From the NCBI GenBank assembly GCA_041398025.1, contig JAWKVM010000011.1, forward strand, positions 1 to 64,000: a DNA stretch of 64,000 nt, read 5' to 3'. Shown piece after piece: positions 50,541 through 59,273 of this stretch. The stretch comes from JANQPX01 sp041398025 (GTDB taxonomy: Bacteria; Pseudomonadota; Alphaproteobacteria; Geminicoccales; Geminicoccaceae). Position 1 is the stretch's first letter. Each line of letters starts with the position of its first letter. The notes under the pieces are model-generated. The model saw only the letters and a list, made by a program, of their open reading frames with translations. It ran no database searches and was not told the origin of the DNA. A program made the position numbers and the translations under genes.

Positions 50541-51584
50541 TCACGCCGCGCTGTATCGATAGGCGCCGGCGGAATCGAGTTCGCGTTTGAGGTCCCCCTT
50601 GAAGACGAGGTAATTCAGATGGGCGAGCGCTTCGCCGAGCGCGAAGCCGAGCTGGTGGGCGTCGAGCTCGCGTTCGAACAGGGCCGGCATGATGTCGACC
50701 GCCGTGCGGCCCTTGCCTGCGGCCTCGGCGGTGCGCTCGAGCCTGACGTGATGATGGGCGATCAGCTCGTCGATGCGGGCGTGAAGGCCGTGAAACGGCT
50801 GACCGTGGGAGGGGAGAACCAGCGTGTCCTCGGGCAAGGCGCGAAACGGATCGAAACTCGTCATGTAGTCGTTGAGCGGGTCGGCATCGGGCTCGGACGG
50901 CGTGACGCTGATATTGGGCGAGATCTTCTGCAGCACATGGTCGGCGGAGATCAGGATGCCGCGCTCGGCGCTGTAGAGGCAGATCATCTCGGGCGCATGG
51001 CCGGGCCCGATGATGACCCGCCAAAGCTCGCCGTCGATCACGAGATCGTCGCCGTCGGTCACGCGCGTGTAGGTGCCGGCCGGCGTTCCCGCCCTGGTCC
51101 GATAGAGGTTGCCGCGTTCGGCGCGCGCCAGGACGTGCTCGGCATCGAGACCGGCGCGCTGGTCGTAGAGGCGCCCGGCGTCGACGAAGGCCGCGCTGAC
51201 GTCGTTCGCGAGCCCCCTGCCCAGGAGCCACTCGGTGCGCGTGGTCCAGAGCGCAGCACCGGTTTGTTCGCAGAGCCAGCCGGCGAGCCCCATATGGTCG
51301 GGATGGAAGTGGGTGGCGATGATGCGGCGAAGCGGCCGGCCGTCCAGGCCGCTTTCCAGCGTCTCGCTCCAAAAGCTGCGGGTCGGCTCGTTGTCGATGC
51401 AGGTGTCGATCAGGGTCCAGCCGTCACCGTCGCGCAGCAGCCAGAGATTGACGTGATTGAGGACGAACGGCAGGGGCAGGCGAAGTCCGAACATCCCCTC
51501 CGCCATCTGCACCATGGGCTCGCCGACCGTCAGGTGGAGATCGGCGACGGTTCGGATGGGATCGTGATCGACGTGGTCTCTCAA
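50541..51584 (-). CDS. MBL-fold metallo-hydrolase
   Basis: 347 residues. The zinc motif THFHPDHMG (HxHxDH), then IIGPGHAPEMICLYS, ISADHVLQ and a late LVLPSHGQPFHG give the full beta-lactamase-fold ligand set. The C-terminal helices are those of the long MBL hydrolases that accompany acyl-CoA degradation genes. It lies between the thiolase and transporter genes in the benzoate operon; a thioesterase role for benzoyl-CoA or a ring-cleavage intermediate is conceivable but unproven. Confidence 0.85.
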   Translation of the reverse strand: MRDHVDHDPIRTVADLHLTVGEPMVQMAEGMFGLRLPLPFVLNHVNLWLLRDGDGWTLIDTCIDNEPTRSFWSETLESGLDGRPLRRIIATHFHPDHMGLAGWLCEQTGAALWTTRTEWLLGRGLANDVSAAFVDAGRLYDQRAGLDAEHVLARAERGNLYRTRAGTPAGTYTRVTDGDDLVIDGELWRVIIGPGHAPEMICLYSAERGILISADHVLQKISPNISVTPSEPDADPLNDYMTSFDPFRALPEDTLVLPSHGQPFHGLHARIDELIAHHHVRLERTAEAAGKGRTAVDIMPALFERELDAHQLGFALGEALAHLNYLVFKGDLKRELDSAGAYRYSAA

Positions 51585-51649
51585 GGTGATATCTCCTCGG
51601 GCGCTTCGAGCTGCCGGCGGGTTGATCGTTCAAGCAGGATACCGCCCGC

Positions 51650-52340
<691 letters not shown>

Positions 52341-52348
<8 letters not shown>

Positions 52349-53087
52349 CGGCCTGCCAGTCCCCGAGATAGATGTCGCGCACGACGGTGTTGCCGCGGGT
52401 TTCCTCCGGCGTGCCTTCGAACACGACCTCGCCGAAATTCAGGACGGTGATCCGGTCGGCGACGTCGAAGGCGAGATCCATGTCATGCTCGATGATCAGC
52501 ACCGTCAGCGCCTTCGGCAGCCCGTGGAGCAGCTTGTGGAAGCCCTCGATCATCGAGGGGCCGACGCCCGAGGTCGGCTCGTCCATCAGAAGGATGCGCG
52601 GCCTGGTGGCGAGCGCCAGGCCGACCTCGAGCTGCCGTCGATTGCCGTAGGAGGCAGATCGCACGGGCGCATCGAGAAGATCGGTCAGCGCCACTTGCTC
52701 GGCGACCTCGGCGACGGTCTCCCGGACGTCGGGATCCTGAAAGCTGTCCCGGATCATCCAGGCGGATTTGCGCTGGCCGGCGGTCGCGGCGAGCATCAGG
52801 TTCTCGCGCACGGTCAGGTCCTCGAACAGATTGTTCTTCTGATAGCTGCGCGACAGCCCCTTTTTCGCACGCTCGGCGACCGGGAGTGCTGTTATCGACT
52901 GGCCTTCGAGCAGGATGTCGCCCGAAGTCGGAGGGAGCACGCCCGCCAGCAGGTTGAACAGCGTGGTCTTGCCTGCACCGTTCGGGCCGAGGATGACGCG
53001 GCGCTCGCCGGGCTGGAGACGGAACGACACGTCACGGGTCACCCTGATGCCGCCGAACGACTTGCAGAGACTCCTGACCTCAAGCAT
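52341..53087 (-). CDS. livG: Branched-chain-type ABC transporter ATPase (LivG)
   Basis: 248 residues from ATG 53087. Walker A GPNGAGKTTLFNLL, Walker B RILLMDEPTSGV, signature-like ASYGNRRQLEVGLAL, and the long Q-loop region of LivG proteins (GLSRSYQKNNLFEDLTVRENLML). Partner of LivF. Its start overlaps livM's end by 8 bp. Confidence 0.93.
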
Positions 53088-54087
53088 GGCTGAGCCCTTT
53101 CTTTTCGGGGCCGGGCTTCTCAGGGGCAGGCTTCTCAGGGGCGGGGCGGCGCCTGGCGAGCATGTGCTCGACCTGGCCGTAAAGGCCGCGGCCGCCGGCA
53201 AGCACGGTCGCGATCAGGATCAGGCCGATCACGATGTGCCAGTGATCGGTGTAATCGGAGATCTGGTGCTTCAGGAGAACGAACAGCACGGCGCCGACCA
53301 GCGGCCCGATCAGCGTGCCCAGGCCGCCCAGGATGACGACGATCAGCACCTCGCCCGAGACGGTCCAGAACAGGAGCTGCGGCGAGATGTAGAGGGTGTG
53401 CTGCGCGGCGAGGATGCCGGCGACGCCGGCGAGCAGGGCCGAGAAGCCGAGGGCGCGCGCACGGTGGATCACGGTGTTGACGCCGAGCGCTCGCATCCGG
53501 TCCTCGTTCGCATGGATGCCGGACAGGGTCCGCCCGAAGGCCGAGCGCAGCACCCAGGCGGCGGCGATGTAGACGAGGGCCAGCAGGACCAGGGCGTAGA
53601 GCGCGAAGACCAGGCTGTCGTCGAGGTCGATCCCGAGCCATGCGAGGTCGAAGCGTGACAGGCTGCCAATGCCGTCATCGCCGCCGAGCCAGCGGGACTT
53701 GAAGATCGTGGTATAGGCCATTTGCCCGAAGGCGAGCGTGGCCATGATGAAGAAGATGCCGGTGGTCCGGCCGGTGATCCAGCCGACCAGCGTGCCGAAG
53801 ATCGCCGCGGCCGCGAGCGACAGGACGGCGGCAGGCAGGTTGGGAAGACCGAGCTTCACGGTCAGGATCGCATAGGCATAGGCGGCGATCCCCATGATCG
53901 CGCCATGGCAAAGCGACACCATGCCGCCGAACCCTGCGGCGACATCGAGGCTGACGGCAAGGATCGCGAGGATCGCGATCTCGACCACGATTTCTCGTGC
54001 GAAATAGCCGCCGCTTGTCGCATAGATGGCGAGTCCGGCAAGCGCGATCAGGAGCACGAGGGTGCGGGTGGCGGTCTGGTGAAACAT
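53080..54087 (-). CDS. livM: Branched-chain-type ABC transporter permease (LivM)
   Basis: 335 residues, about eight to nine membrane helices, LivM features LLILAVSLDVAAGFGGMVSLCHGAIMGIAAYAYAIL in its N-terminal third (here AILAILAVSLDVAAGFGG) and SALLAGVAGILAAQHTLYISPQ. The C-terminus ends in a Pro/Glu/Lys repeat (KPAPEKPGPEKKG). Pairs with LivH to form the channel. Confidence 0.92.
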   Translation of the reverse strand: MFHQTATRTLVLLIALAGLAIYATSGGYFAREIVVEIAILAILAVSLDVAAGFGGMVSLCHGAIMGIAAYAYAILTVKLGLPNLPAAVLSLAAAAIFGTLVGWITGRTTGIFFIMATLAFGQMAYTTIFKSRWLGGDDGIGSLSRFDLAWLGIDLDDSLVFALYALVLLALVYIAAAWVLRSAFGRTLSGIHANEDRMRALGVNTVIHRARALGFSALLAGVAGILAAQHTLYISPQLLFWTVSGEVLIVVILGGLGTLIGPLVGAVLFVLLKHQISDYTDHWHIVIGLILIATVLAGGRGLYGQVEHMLARRRPAPEKPAPEKPGPEKKGLSHA

Positions 54088-54091
54088 CGGC

Positions 54092-54958
54092 TCAGCCCCG
54101 CGCCGGCAGAAGGCCTTCCGGCCGCAGGACCAGGACGGCGGCCAGAAGGACGTAGATCAGGACGGCGGCAAAGCCGGGGAGGAGCACGGCGCCGAACGTC
54201 TCGATGAAGCCGACGATGAACGAGCCGAGAATGGCGCCCTGAAGGCTGCCGAGCCCGCCGATCACGACGACGATCAGGGTCGGGATCAGGATGGAGATGC
54301 CCATCCCGGTGGTCGCCGAGACGATCGGTGCTGCGGCGACCCCGGCAAGTCCCGCGAGCGCGCAGCCGAGACAGAACACCGAAAAGAACAGCCGGCCGAC
54401 ATTGATGCCAAGCGCTGCGGCCATCGCTTCGTTCTCGACGCTGGCGCGGATCATCGCCCCGATCTGCGTGCGCGACAGAACGAGCCAGAGGCTGGCCATG
54501 ACGACCGCGCCGAGGCCGATGATGAACAGGCGATAGGCGGGGTAGGAAACGCCCAGGATCTCGGCGGCACCCGAAAGCGACTTGGGCGCCGTCAGGCTGA
54601 GCGCGACATCGCCCCAAAGGAGCCTCACGACATCCAGAAAGACGAAGATGAGGCCGAAGGTCACCAGCACCTGGTTCATCGGGCCGGCGCCGCGCAGGCG
54701 ATCGATCAGCGTGACGTACAAAACCGCACCGATCGCCGTCACCGCGATGGGTGCCAGGATGAAGGCGGCCCAGAAACTGCCGCTCGACGCTGCCACCGAG
54801 ATGCCGACATAGGCTCCGAGCATGTAGAGCGCGCCGTGGGCGAGGTTCACGAAGTGCAGCAGGCCGAAGATGACGGTCAGGCCAACCGAAAGAAGAAAAA
54901 GCAGCATCGAAAACTGGGTAGCATTCAAGAGCTGGAGGACCCAGAATCCGGCATCCAT
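54092..54958 (-). CDS. livH: Branched-chain-type ABC transporter permease (LivH)
   Basis: 288 residues from ATG 54958, eight or so membrane helices. LivH markers: FGLLHFVNLAHGALYMLGAY, GAMIRASVENEAMAAALGINVGRLF and VVVIGGLGSLQGAILGSFIVGF. The frame remains open upstream into the binding-protein gene but this is antisense-like noise. Lies 68 bp after the binding-protein gene. Confidence 0.93.
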   Translation of the reverse strand: MDAGFWVLQLLNATQFSMLLFLLSVGLTVIFGLLHFVNLAHGALYMLGAYVGISVAASSGSFWAAFILAPIAVTAIGAVLYVTLIDRLRGAGPMNQVLVTFGLIFVFLDVVRLLWGDVALSLTAPKSLSGAAEILGVSYPAYRLFIIGLGAVVMASLWLVLSRTQIGAMIRASVENEAMAAALGINVGRLFFSVFCLGCALAGLAGVAAAPIVSATTGMGISILIPTLIVVVIGGLGSLQGAILGSFIVGFIETFGAVLLPGFAAVLIYVLLAAVLVLRPEGLLPARG

Positions 54959-55026
54959 GATCGGCGCTCCGGTGCTGGCGTGGCGAAGGCCGCCCCATCC
55001 CGCGACAGCAGGACGAGGCGGCGCGA

Positions 55027-56181
55027 TTACTGCAGCTCGCAGCCGTTCGGTTCGTCGCGGACGGCCTCGACCGTGCCGACGACCTTCTGGGTCAGTCCAT
55101 CCCCATCGGCCACAGTCTCGTAGATGTAGATGTTCTGGACGACGTTGTTGGTGGCAGGGTCGATCTCGACCGGACCGCGCGGGCTGGCGTAGCTGACCTT
55201 GGGCAGCGCCGCGGCGATCGAGGCGCGGTCGGCAGCGCCTGAATCGATCGCAGCCATCAGCGTCCTTGCGGCATCGTAGCCCTGGACCGAGTATTCGGAC
55301 GGCGTGCGCTCGAACTTGGCCTTGAAGGCGTCGACGAAGGCCTTGTTCTCGGGCGTGTCGAGGGTCGGCACGTAGTGCAGGGACGCGGTGACGCCGACCG
55401 CGGCCTCGCCTTCGGCGCCGACGTAGAGCGGCGAGGTCAGGAAGCCCGAGCCGTAGAGCGGCAGCTTCTTGCCGAAGGATCCATATTGCTTGACGAAGCT
55501 GATCGCCTCGCCGCCGGCATAGAAGACGAAGATCGCCTCGGCGCCCGACGAGCCCGCATTGGTCAGATAGGGGCCGAAATCGGAGGTCTGGCCGAACGGC
55601 GTGAATTCGCCGCCGACGACCTCGCCGCCCGCTGCGGCATAGGCCTCGGTGAACGCTTCGATCATCTGGTGGCCGGCGGCGTAGTCGGGCGCCAGCGTGT
55701 AGACCTTGCCGATCCCCTGGTCGACCAGCCACTGACCCATCGGGCGGTTGACCTGCGCGTTGGAGAAGGACACGCGCACGATGTAGGGCGAGCAGGCCTC
55801 GCCGGTGGCCGCGTCATTGCCGGCATTGGCGACGATCAGCGGCACCTCGGCGCCGTCCACGAAGTCGCGAAGCGCGCCCAGCACGCCCGAAGACACGACG
55901 CCGACCAGGACATCGACCTCGTCCTCGAGCACCAGCTTTCTCGCCATGGCGAGCCCGACCGGCGGCTTGGCCTCGGTGTCCTCGCGCACGATCGCGAACG
56001 CGTCCGCTCGGCCGGCTTCCTCGATCGCGAAGTTGAAGCCGTCGGTGATGTCGTTGCCGAGTGCGGCATAGGTGCCTGAATAAGGCAGCAGGAGACCGAC
56101 CGTCGTTTCGGCGAACGCCGCGCCGGTCAGCCCGAGGCTTGCGGCCGCCGCAAGCGCAATCGTTGAAAGTCCACGTTTCAT
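55027..56181 (-). CDS. Branched-chain-type ABC transporter substrate-binding protein (probable aromatic acid)
   Basis: 384 residues with a signal peptide (cut after AFA). LivK-type periplasmic-binding fold: VGLLLPYSGTYAALGNDITDGFNFAIEEAG, GVVSSGVLGALRDFV, APDYAAGHQMIEAF. Binding proteins of this subgroup are commonly found beside benzoate or 4-hydroxybenzoate genes. First gene of the minus-strand operon; divergent from the bclA-box operon, sharing a 167-bp control region with two TGCA palindromes. AGGGAGGA precedes the ATG. Confidence 0.9.
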   Translation of the reverse strand: MKRGLSTIALAAAASLGLTGAAFAETTVGLLLPYSGTYAALGNDITDGFNFAIEEAGRADAFAIVREDTEAKPPVGLAMARKLVLEDEVDVLVGVVSSGVLGALRDFVDGAEVPLIVANAGNDAATGEACSPYIVRVSFSNAQVNRPMGQWLVDQGIGKVYTLAPDYAAGHQMIEAFTEAYAAAGGEVVGGEFTPFGQTSDFGPYLTNAGSSGAEAIFVFYAGGEAISFVKQYGSFGKKLPLYGSGFLTSPLYVGAEGEAAVGVTASLHYVPTLDTPENKAFVDAFKAKFERTPSEYSVQGYDAARTLMAAIDSGAADRASIAAALPKVSYASPRGPVEIDPATNNVVQNIYIYETVADGDGLTQKVVGTVEAVRDEPNGCELQ

Positions 56182-56237
56182 TCCATCCTCCCTGTGGGAC
56201 GTATCCGTCTTTTCATGGTGAACGTTCTCTTGGTGTA

Positions 56238-56251
56238 TGCAAAAAAATGCA
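56238..56251. promoter_or_regulatory. BoxR/BzdR-like operator, perfect TGCA-N6-TGCA
   Basis: TGCAAAAAAATGCA in the control region between the uptake operon and the DUF4863-bclA operon. The spacing matches the TGCA-N6-TGCA palindrome I recall for BzdR/BoxR operators, where benzoyl-CoA relieves repression. Inference from pattern and position. Confidence 0.6.
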
Positions 56252-56290
56252 ACATGTAAAGTTTTTTTGTTGCTGCCGACCTCAGAAAGT

Positions 56291-56304
56291 TGCAGTATAA
56301 CGCA
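56291..56304. promoter_or_regulatory. BoxR-like operator, one mismatch (TGCA-N6-CGCA)
   Basis: TGCAGTATAACGCA, 53 bp from the first operator and 45 bp before the DUF4863 start. It contains a -10-like TATAAC, so a bound repressor would block RNA polymerase. Confidence 0.45.
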
Positions 56305-56348
56305 TAAAGCAAAAGCGCCAGGTCGTGGTTCAGACAGTGAGGGGGCCT

Positions 56349-56816
56349 ATGTCAAAGGAACGATTTGAAGAGCTCGTCGGCGAGATTGCGGCCGGCATCC
56401 AGGGTCACGCCCTCGACGACTCCCTGGCCGATCATCTCAATGCAAGCTGGCCGAGCGAAGGAGCCGCCTTCACCGAGCTTCGCCAGCTCTGCGCCGAGGG
56501 CGAGCACGACGGCTGGCTGATGGCGCGCGAAGCCGGCGGGATCAGATATGGCCGGGCGGTGAAGCCGGGCGGCGTCGCCGGCGACTTCAGCGTCGACGTC
56601 GTGCGCATGAAGGACGTCAAGGGGCCGCACCACGTTCATCCCAAGGGGGAGATCGGCGCCGTCATGGCGCTCGAAGGCGCTCCGACGTTCGATGCCTTCC
56701 CCGAGGGCTGGTATGTCTACGGCCCCGGCACGGACCATCATCCGACCGTTGCGGGCGGCGACGCCTATGTTCTCTACCTCCTTCCGGAGGGTGTCATCGA
56801 GTTTACCGGCAAATAA
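56349..56816 (+). CDS. DUF4863 family protein (benzoyl-CoA cluster type)
   Basis: 155 residues, small cupin-like protein: SKERFEELVGEIAAGIQG, then the beta-rich core VDVVRMKDVKGPHHVHPKGEIGAVMAL and YGPGTDHHPTVAGGDAYVLYLLPEG with His residues that could bind metal. It matches DUF4863, often annotated by similarity to p-hydroxylaminobenzoate lyase, and commonly found in box clusters. ATG 56349 has GAGGGGGG upstream. First gene of the plus-strand benzoate operon. Confidence 0.8.
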   Translation: MSKERFEELVGEIAAGIQGHALDDSLADHLNASWPSEGAAFTELRQLCAEGEHDGWLMAREAGGIRYGRAVKPGGVAGDFSVDVVRMKDVKGPHHVHPKGEIGAVMALEGAPTFDAFPEGWYVYGPGTDHHPTVAGGDAYVLYLLPEGVIEFTGK

Positions 56817-56874
56817 ATCGACCGTCCGTGAACGGCGGGAGATGCCGTTCGCAGCACTTCAGGGAGGAATTGAC

Positions 56875-58434
56875 GTGGCTGATCAGGCTCATGAAAACGC
56901 CGCGCTCTATTTTGTCGATCGTCACGTCGACCAGGGGCGCGGCGACAAGACCGCCTTCCGCGAGGCGGACGGCGGCAAGCGTTCGCTGACCTACAGGCAG
57001 CTCGCCGAGGAGACCGCCCGCTTCGCAGGCGCCCTCTACCGCCATGGGCTGCGCCGGGAAGAGCGCGTCGCCATGATCACCCTCGATCAGATCGAGTTTC
57101 CGGTCGTGTTCTGGGGCAGCATCAAGGCGGGTGCCATTCCGGTGCCGATCAACACGCTGCTGTCGTCGGACATCTACGAAACCATCCTGAACGACAGCCG
57201 CGCCTCGATCCTGGTGGTCTCGGAAGCGCTTTGGAACACCGTGAAACCGGCGCTCGGCAGCAACCGGTTCCTGCGCGCGATCATCGTGATCGGCGACGCA
57301 CCGGACGGCATCGAAAGCTATGACACCTTCGTCAAGGACGCCCCCCCGGAAAAGACGGTCGAGGCCTCCGGCGACGAGCTCGCGTTTTGGCTCTACTCCT
57401 CGGGCTCGACCGGTGCGCCGAAGGGCGTTCGCCACGTCCATGCGTCGCTGAAGGCGACCTGCGACACCTTCGGCGCTCAGGTGCTGGGCATCCGCGCGGA
57501 CGACGTCGTCTACTCGGTCGCCAAGCTGTTCTTCGCCTACGGCCTCGGCAACGGCATGTCCTTCCCGATGTCGGTCGGCGCCACGACCGTGCTGTTCAGC
57601 GGCCGGCCGACGCCCGATGCGGTCTTCGCCATCATGTCGGCGGAGCGCCCCACCCTCTTTTGCGGCGTGCCCACGCTCTATGCCGCGATGGTGAACCAGG
57701 CGGAAAAGACGGGCGCTGCGCCCGAGCACGACATCCGGCTTTGCGTCTCCGCCGGCGAAGCGTTGCCGCGCGAGATCGGCGAGCGCTTCGAGCGCCTTTG
57801 GAACGCCGAGATCGTGGACGGTGTCGGCTCCACCGAGATGTTGCACATCTTCCTTTCCAACAGGCCGGGCGACATCGTCTACGGCACGTCGGGCCTGCCG
57901 GTGCCCGGTTACGAGGTGCGGCTGGTCGACGAGCATGACGAGGACGTGGCCGAGGGTGAGGTCGGCGAGCTCCTGGTGCGCGGGCCGTCGAGCGCCGAGG
58001 GCTACTGGAACCGCCGCCACAAATCGATGTCGACCTTCGCCGGCCATTGGACCCGCACCGGCGACAAATACGAGCGCACGGCGGAGGGGCGTTTCGTCTA
58101 CTGCGGCCGTGCCGACGACATGTTCAAGGTCTCGGGCATCTGGCTGTCGCCCTTCGAGGTCGAGCAGGCGCTGATCGACCATGCCGACGTGCTCGAGGCG
58201 GCCGTCGTGGCGAGGAAGGACGACGAGGGGCTGGAAAAGCCCGCCGCCTTCATCGTGCTCAAGCAGGGCGCCGATCCGGCCGTCGTCGGCGATCTCAAGG
58301 AGTTCGTGAAGCAGAAGGTCGGCATGTGGAAATATCCGCGCTGGATCAGGGTCGTGGACGAGCTGCCGAAGACCGCGACCGGCAAGATCCAGCGCTTCAA
58401 ACTGCGTGATGCAGATCTGGGAGATCCGGCCTGA
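56875..58434 (+). CDS. bclA: Benzoate-CoA ligase
   Basis: 519 residues from GTG 56875 (GGGAGGA 6-7 nt upstream). It activates benzoate to benzoyl-CoA with ATP, the entry step of the box pathway. Acyl-adenylate motifs: YSSGSTGAPKGVRHVH (P-loop), LFFAYGLGNGMSFPMSVG (benzoate-binding region of this subfamily), GVGSTEMLHIFLSNRPGD, TGDKYERTAEGRFVYCGRADDMFKVSG and the C-terminal PKTATGKIQRFKLR with the catalytic Lys. An in-frame ATG at 56842 is possible but lacks a ribosome site. Confidence 0.95.
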   Translation: MADQAHENAALYFVDRHVDQGRGDKTAFREADGGKRSLTYRQLAEETARFAGALYRHGLRREERVAMITLDQIEFPVVFWGSIKAGAIPVPINTLLSSDIYETILNDSRASILVVSEALWNTVKPALGSNRFLRAIIVIGDAPDGIESYDTFVKDAPPEKTVEASGDELAFWLYSSGSTGAPKGVRHVHASLKATCDTFGAQVLGIRADDVVYSVAKLFFAYGLGNGMSFPMSVGATTVLFSGRPTPDAVFAIMSAERPTLFCGVPTLYAAMVNQAEKTGAAPEHDIRLCVSAGEALPREIGERFERLWNAEIVDGVGSTEMLHIFLSNRPGDIVYGTSGLPVPGYEVRLVDEHDEDVAEGEVGELLVRGPSSAEGYWNRRHKSMSTFAGHWTRTGDKYERTAEGRFVYCGRADDMFKVSGIWLSPFEVEQALIDHADVLEAAVVARKDDEGLEKPAAFIVLKQGADPAVVGDLKEFVKQKVGMWKYPRWIRVVDELPKTATGKIQRFKLRDADLGDPA

Positions 58435-59273
58435 TGGCGATCGATTGGAATACAAAAACCGGAATGCTCGAAGCCGGCGGTAAGTCGCTGGAATGGGGAA
58501 CGTTCGGCAGGGCGCCAAATCACGGCTCGGCCCCTGGCCGTGGGACGGTCATCGTGATGCTGCATGAAGGCCTCGGCTGCCTCGCCCTTTGGCGGGATTT
58601 TCCTGACAAGGTTGCCGCGGCCACGGGCCTCCCGGTCTTCGCTTTCTCGCGGGCGGGCTACGGCCGATCGGACCCGGCCCACCTGCCGCGGCCGCTCGAC
58701 TACATGACCCGCGAAGCTATGAGCGTTCTTCCCGACGTGCTGAACGCCGTCGGCGCCGATCGTTACATCCTCCTCGGGCACTCGGACGGCGCCACCATCG
58801 CCGCGGAATATGCGGGCCGCGTGGAGGATTTTCGCGTCCGCGGCCTGATCCTGATGGCGCCCCACTTCTTTACCGAGCCGATGGGGCTTGCCGCCATCGC
58901 GGAGGCCAGGACCGCTTTCGAGACGGGCGATCTGAAGGGACGGATGGCGAAGTATCACCGCGATCCCGAGGCGACGTTCAGGGGCTGGAACGACGCCTGG
59001 CTGGACCCCGGCTTCGAGGCCTGGAACGTCGCTGACGTGATCGACTATCTCAGAATTCCGGCCCTGGTCATTCAGGGGCGCCAAGACCAGTACGGCACGA
59101 TCAAGCAGGTCGACGAGGTCGAGACCAGGAGCTATGCGCCGGTCGACGTCGCGATGCTCGAGGACTGCCGGCATTCCCCCCACATCGATCAGCCAGAACG
59201 GACGCTGGAGGCGATCGGGGAATTCACCGATCGGCTGGCGCGGATCGAAGCCGCCGAGGTGGAGGTCGCATGA
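58434..59273 (+). CDS. Alpha/beta-hydrolase in the box operon
   Basis: 279 residues. Nucleophile elbow GHSDGAT, acid in IQGRQDQYG, and catalytic His in CRHSPHIDQPERTLEAIGEF: the triad is complete. ATG overlaps the bclA stop (TGATG) and its end overlaps boxD (ATGA), so it is an integral operon member. A hydrolase is often present between bclA and boxD in alphaproteobacterial clusters. Possible roles are a thioesterase or a lactonase acting on by-products; not established. Confidence 0.85.
   Translation: MAIDWNTKTGMLEAGGKSLEWGTFGRAPNHGSAPGRGTVIVMLHEGLGCLALWRDFPDKVAAATGLPVFAFSRAGYGRSDPAHLPRPLDYMTREAMSVLPDVLNAVGADRYILLGHSDGATIAAEYAGRVEDFRVRGLILMAPHFFTEPMGLAAIAEARTAFETGDLKGRMAKYHRDPEATFRGWNDAWLDPGFEAWNVADVIDYLRIPALVIQGRQDQYGTIKQVDEVETRSYAPVDVAMLEDCRHSPHIDQPERTLEAIGEFTDRLARIEAAEVEVA

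Noticed and set aside
54959..55732. Upstream extension of the LivH frame into the binding-protein gene
   Set aside because: LivH starts at ATG 54958 with its first membrane helix; the extension overlaps the well-supported binding-protein gene in another frame.
56803..58518. Long open frame antisense to benzoate-CoA ligase
   Set aside because: Shadow of bclA, which carries all ligase motifs; the antisense frame has none and no ribosome site.
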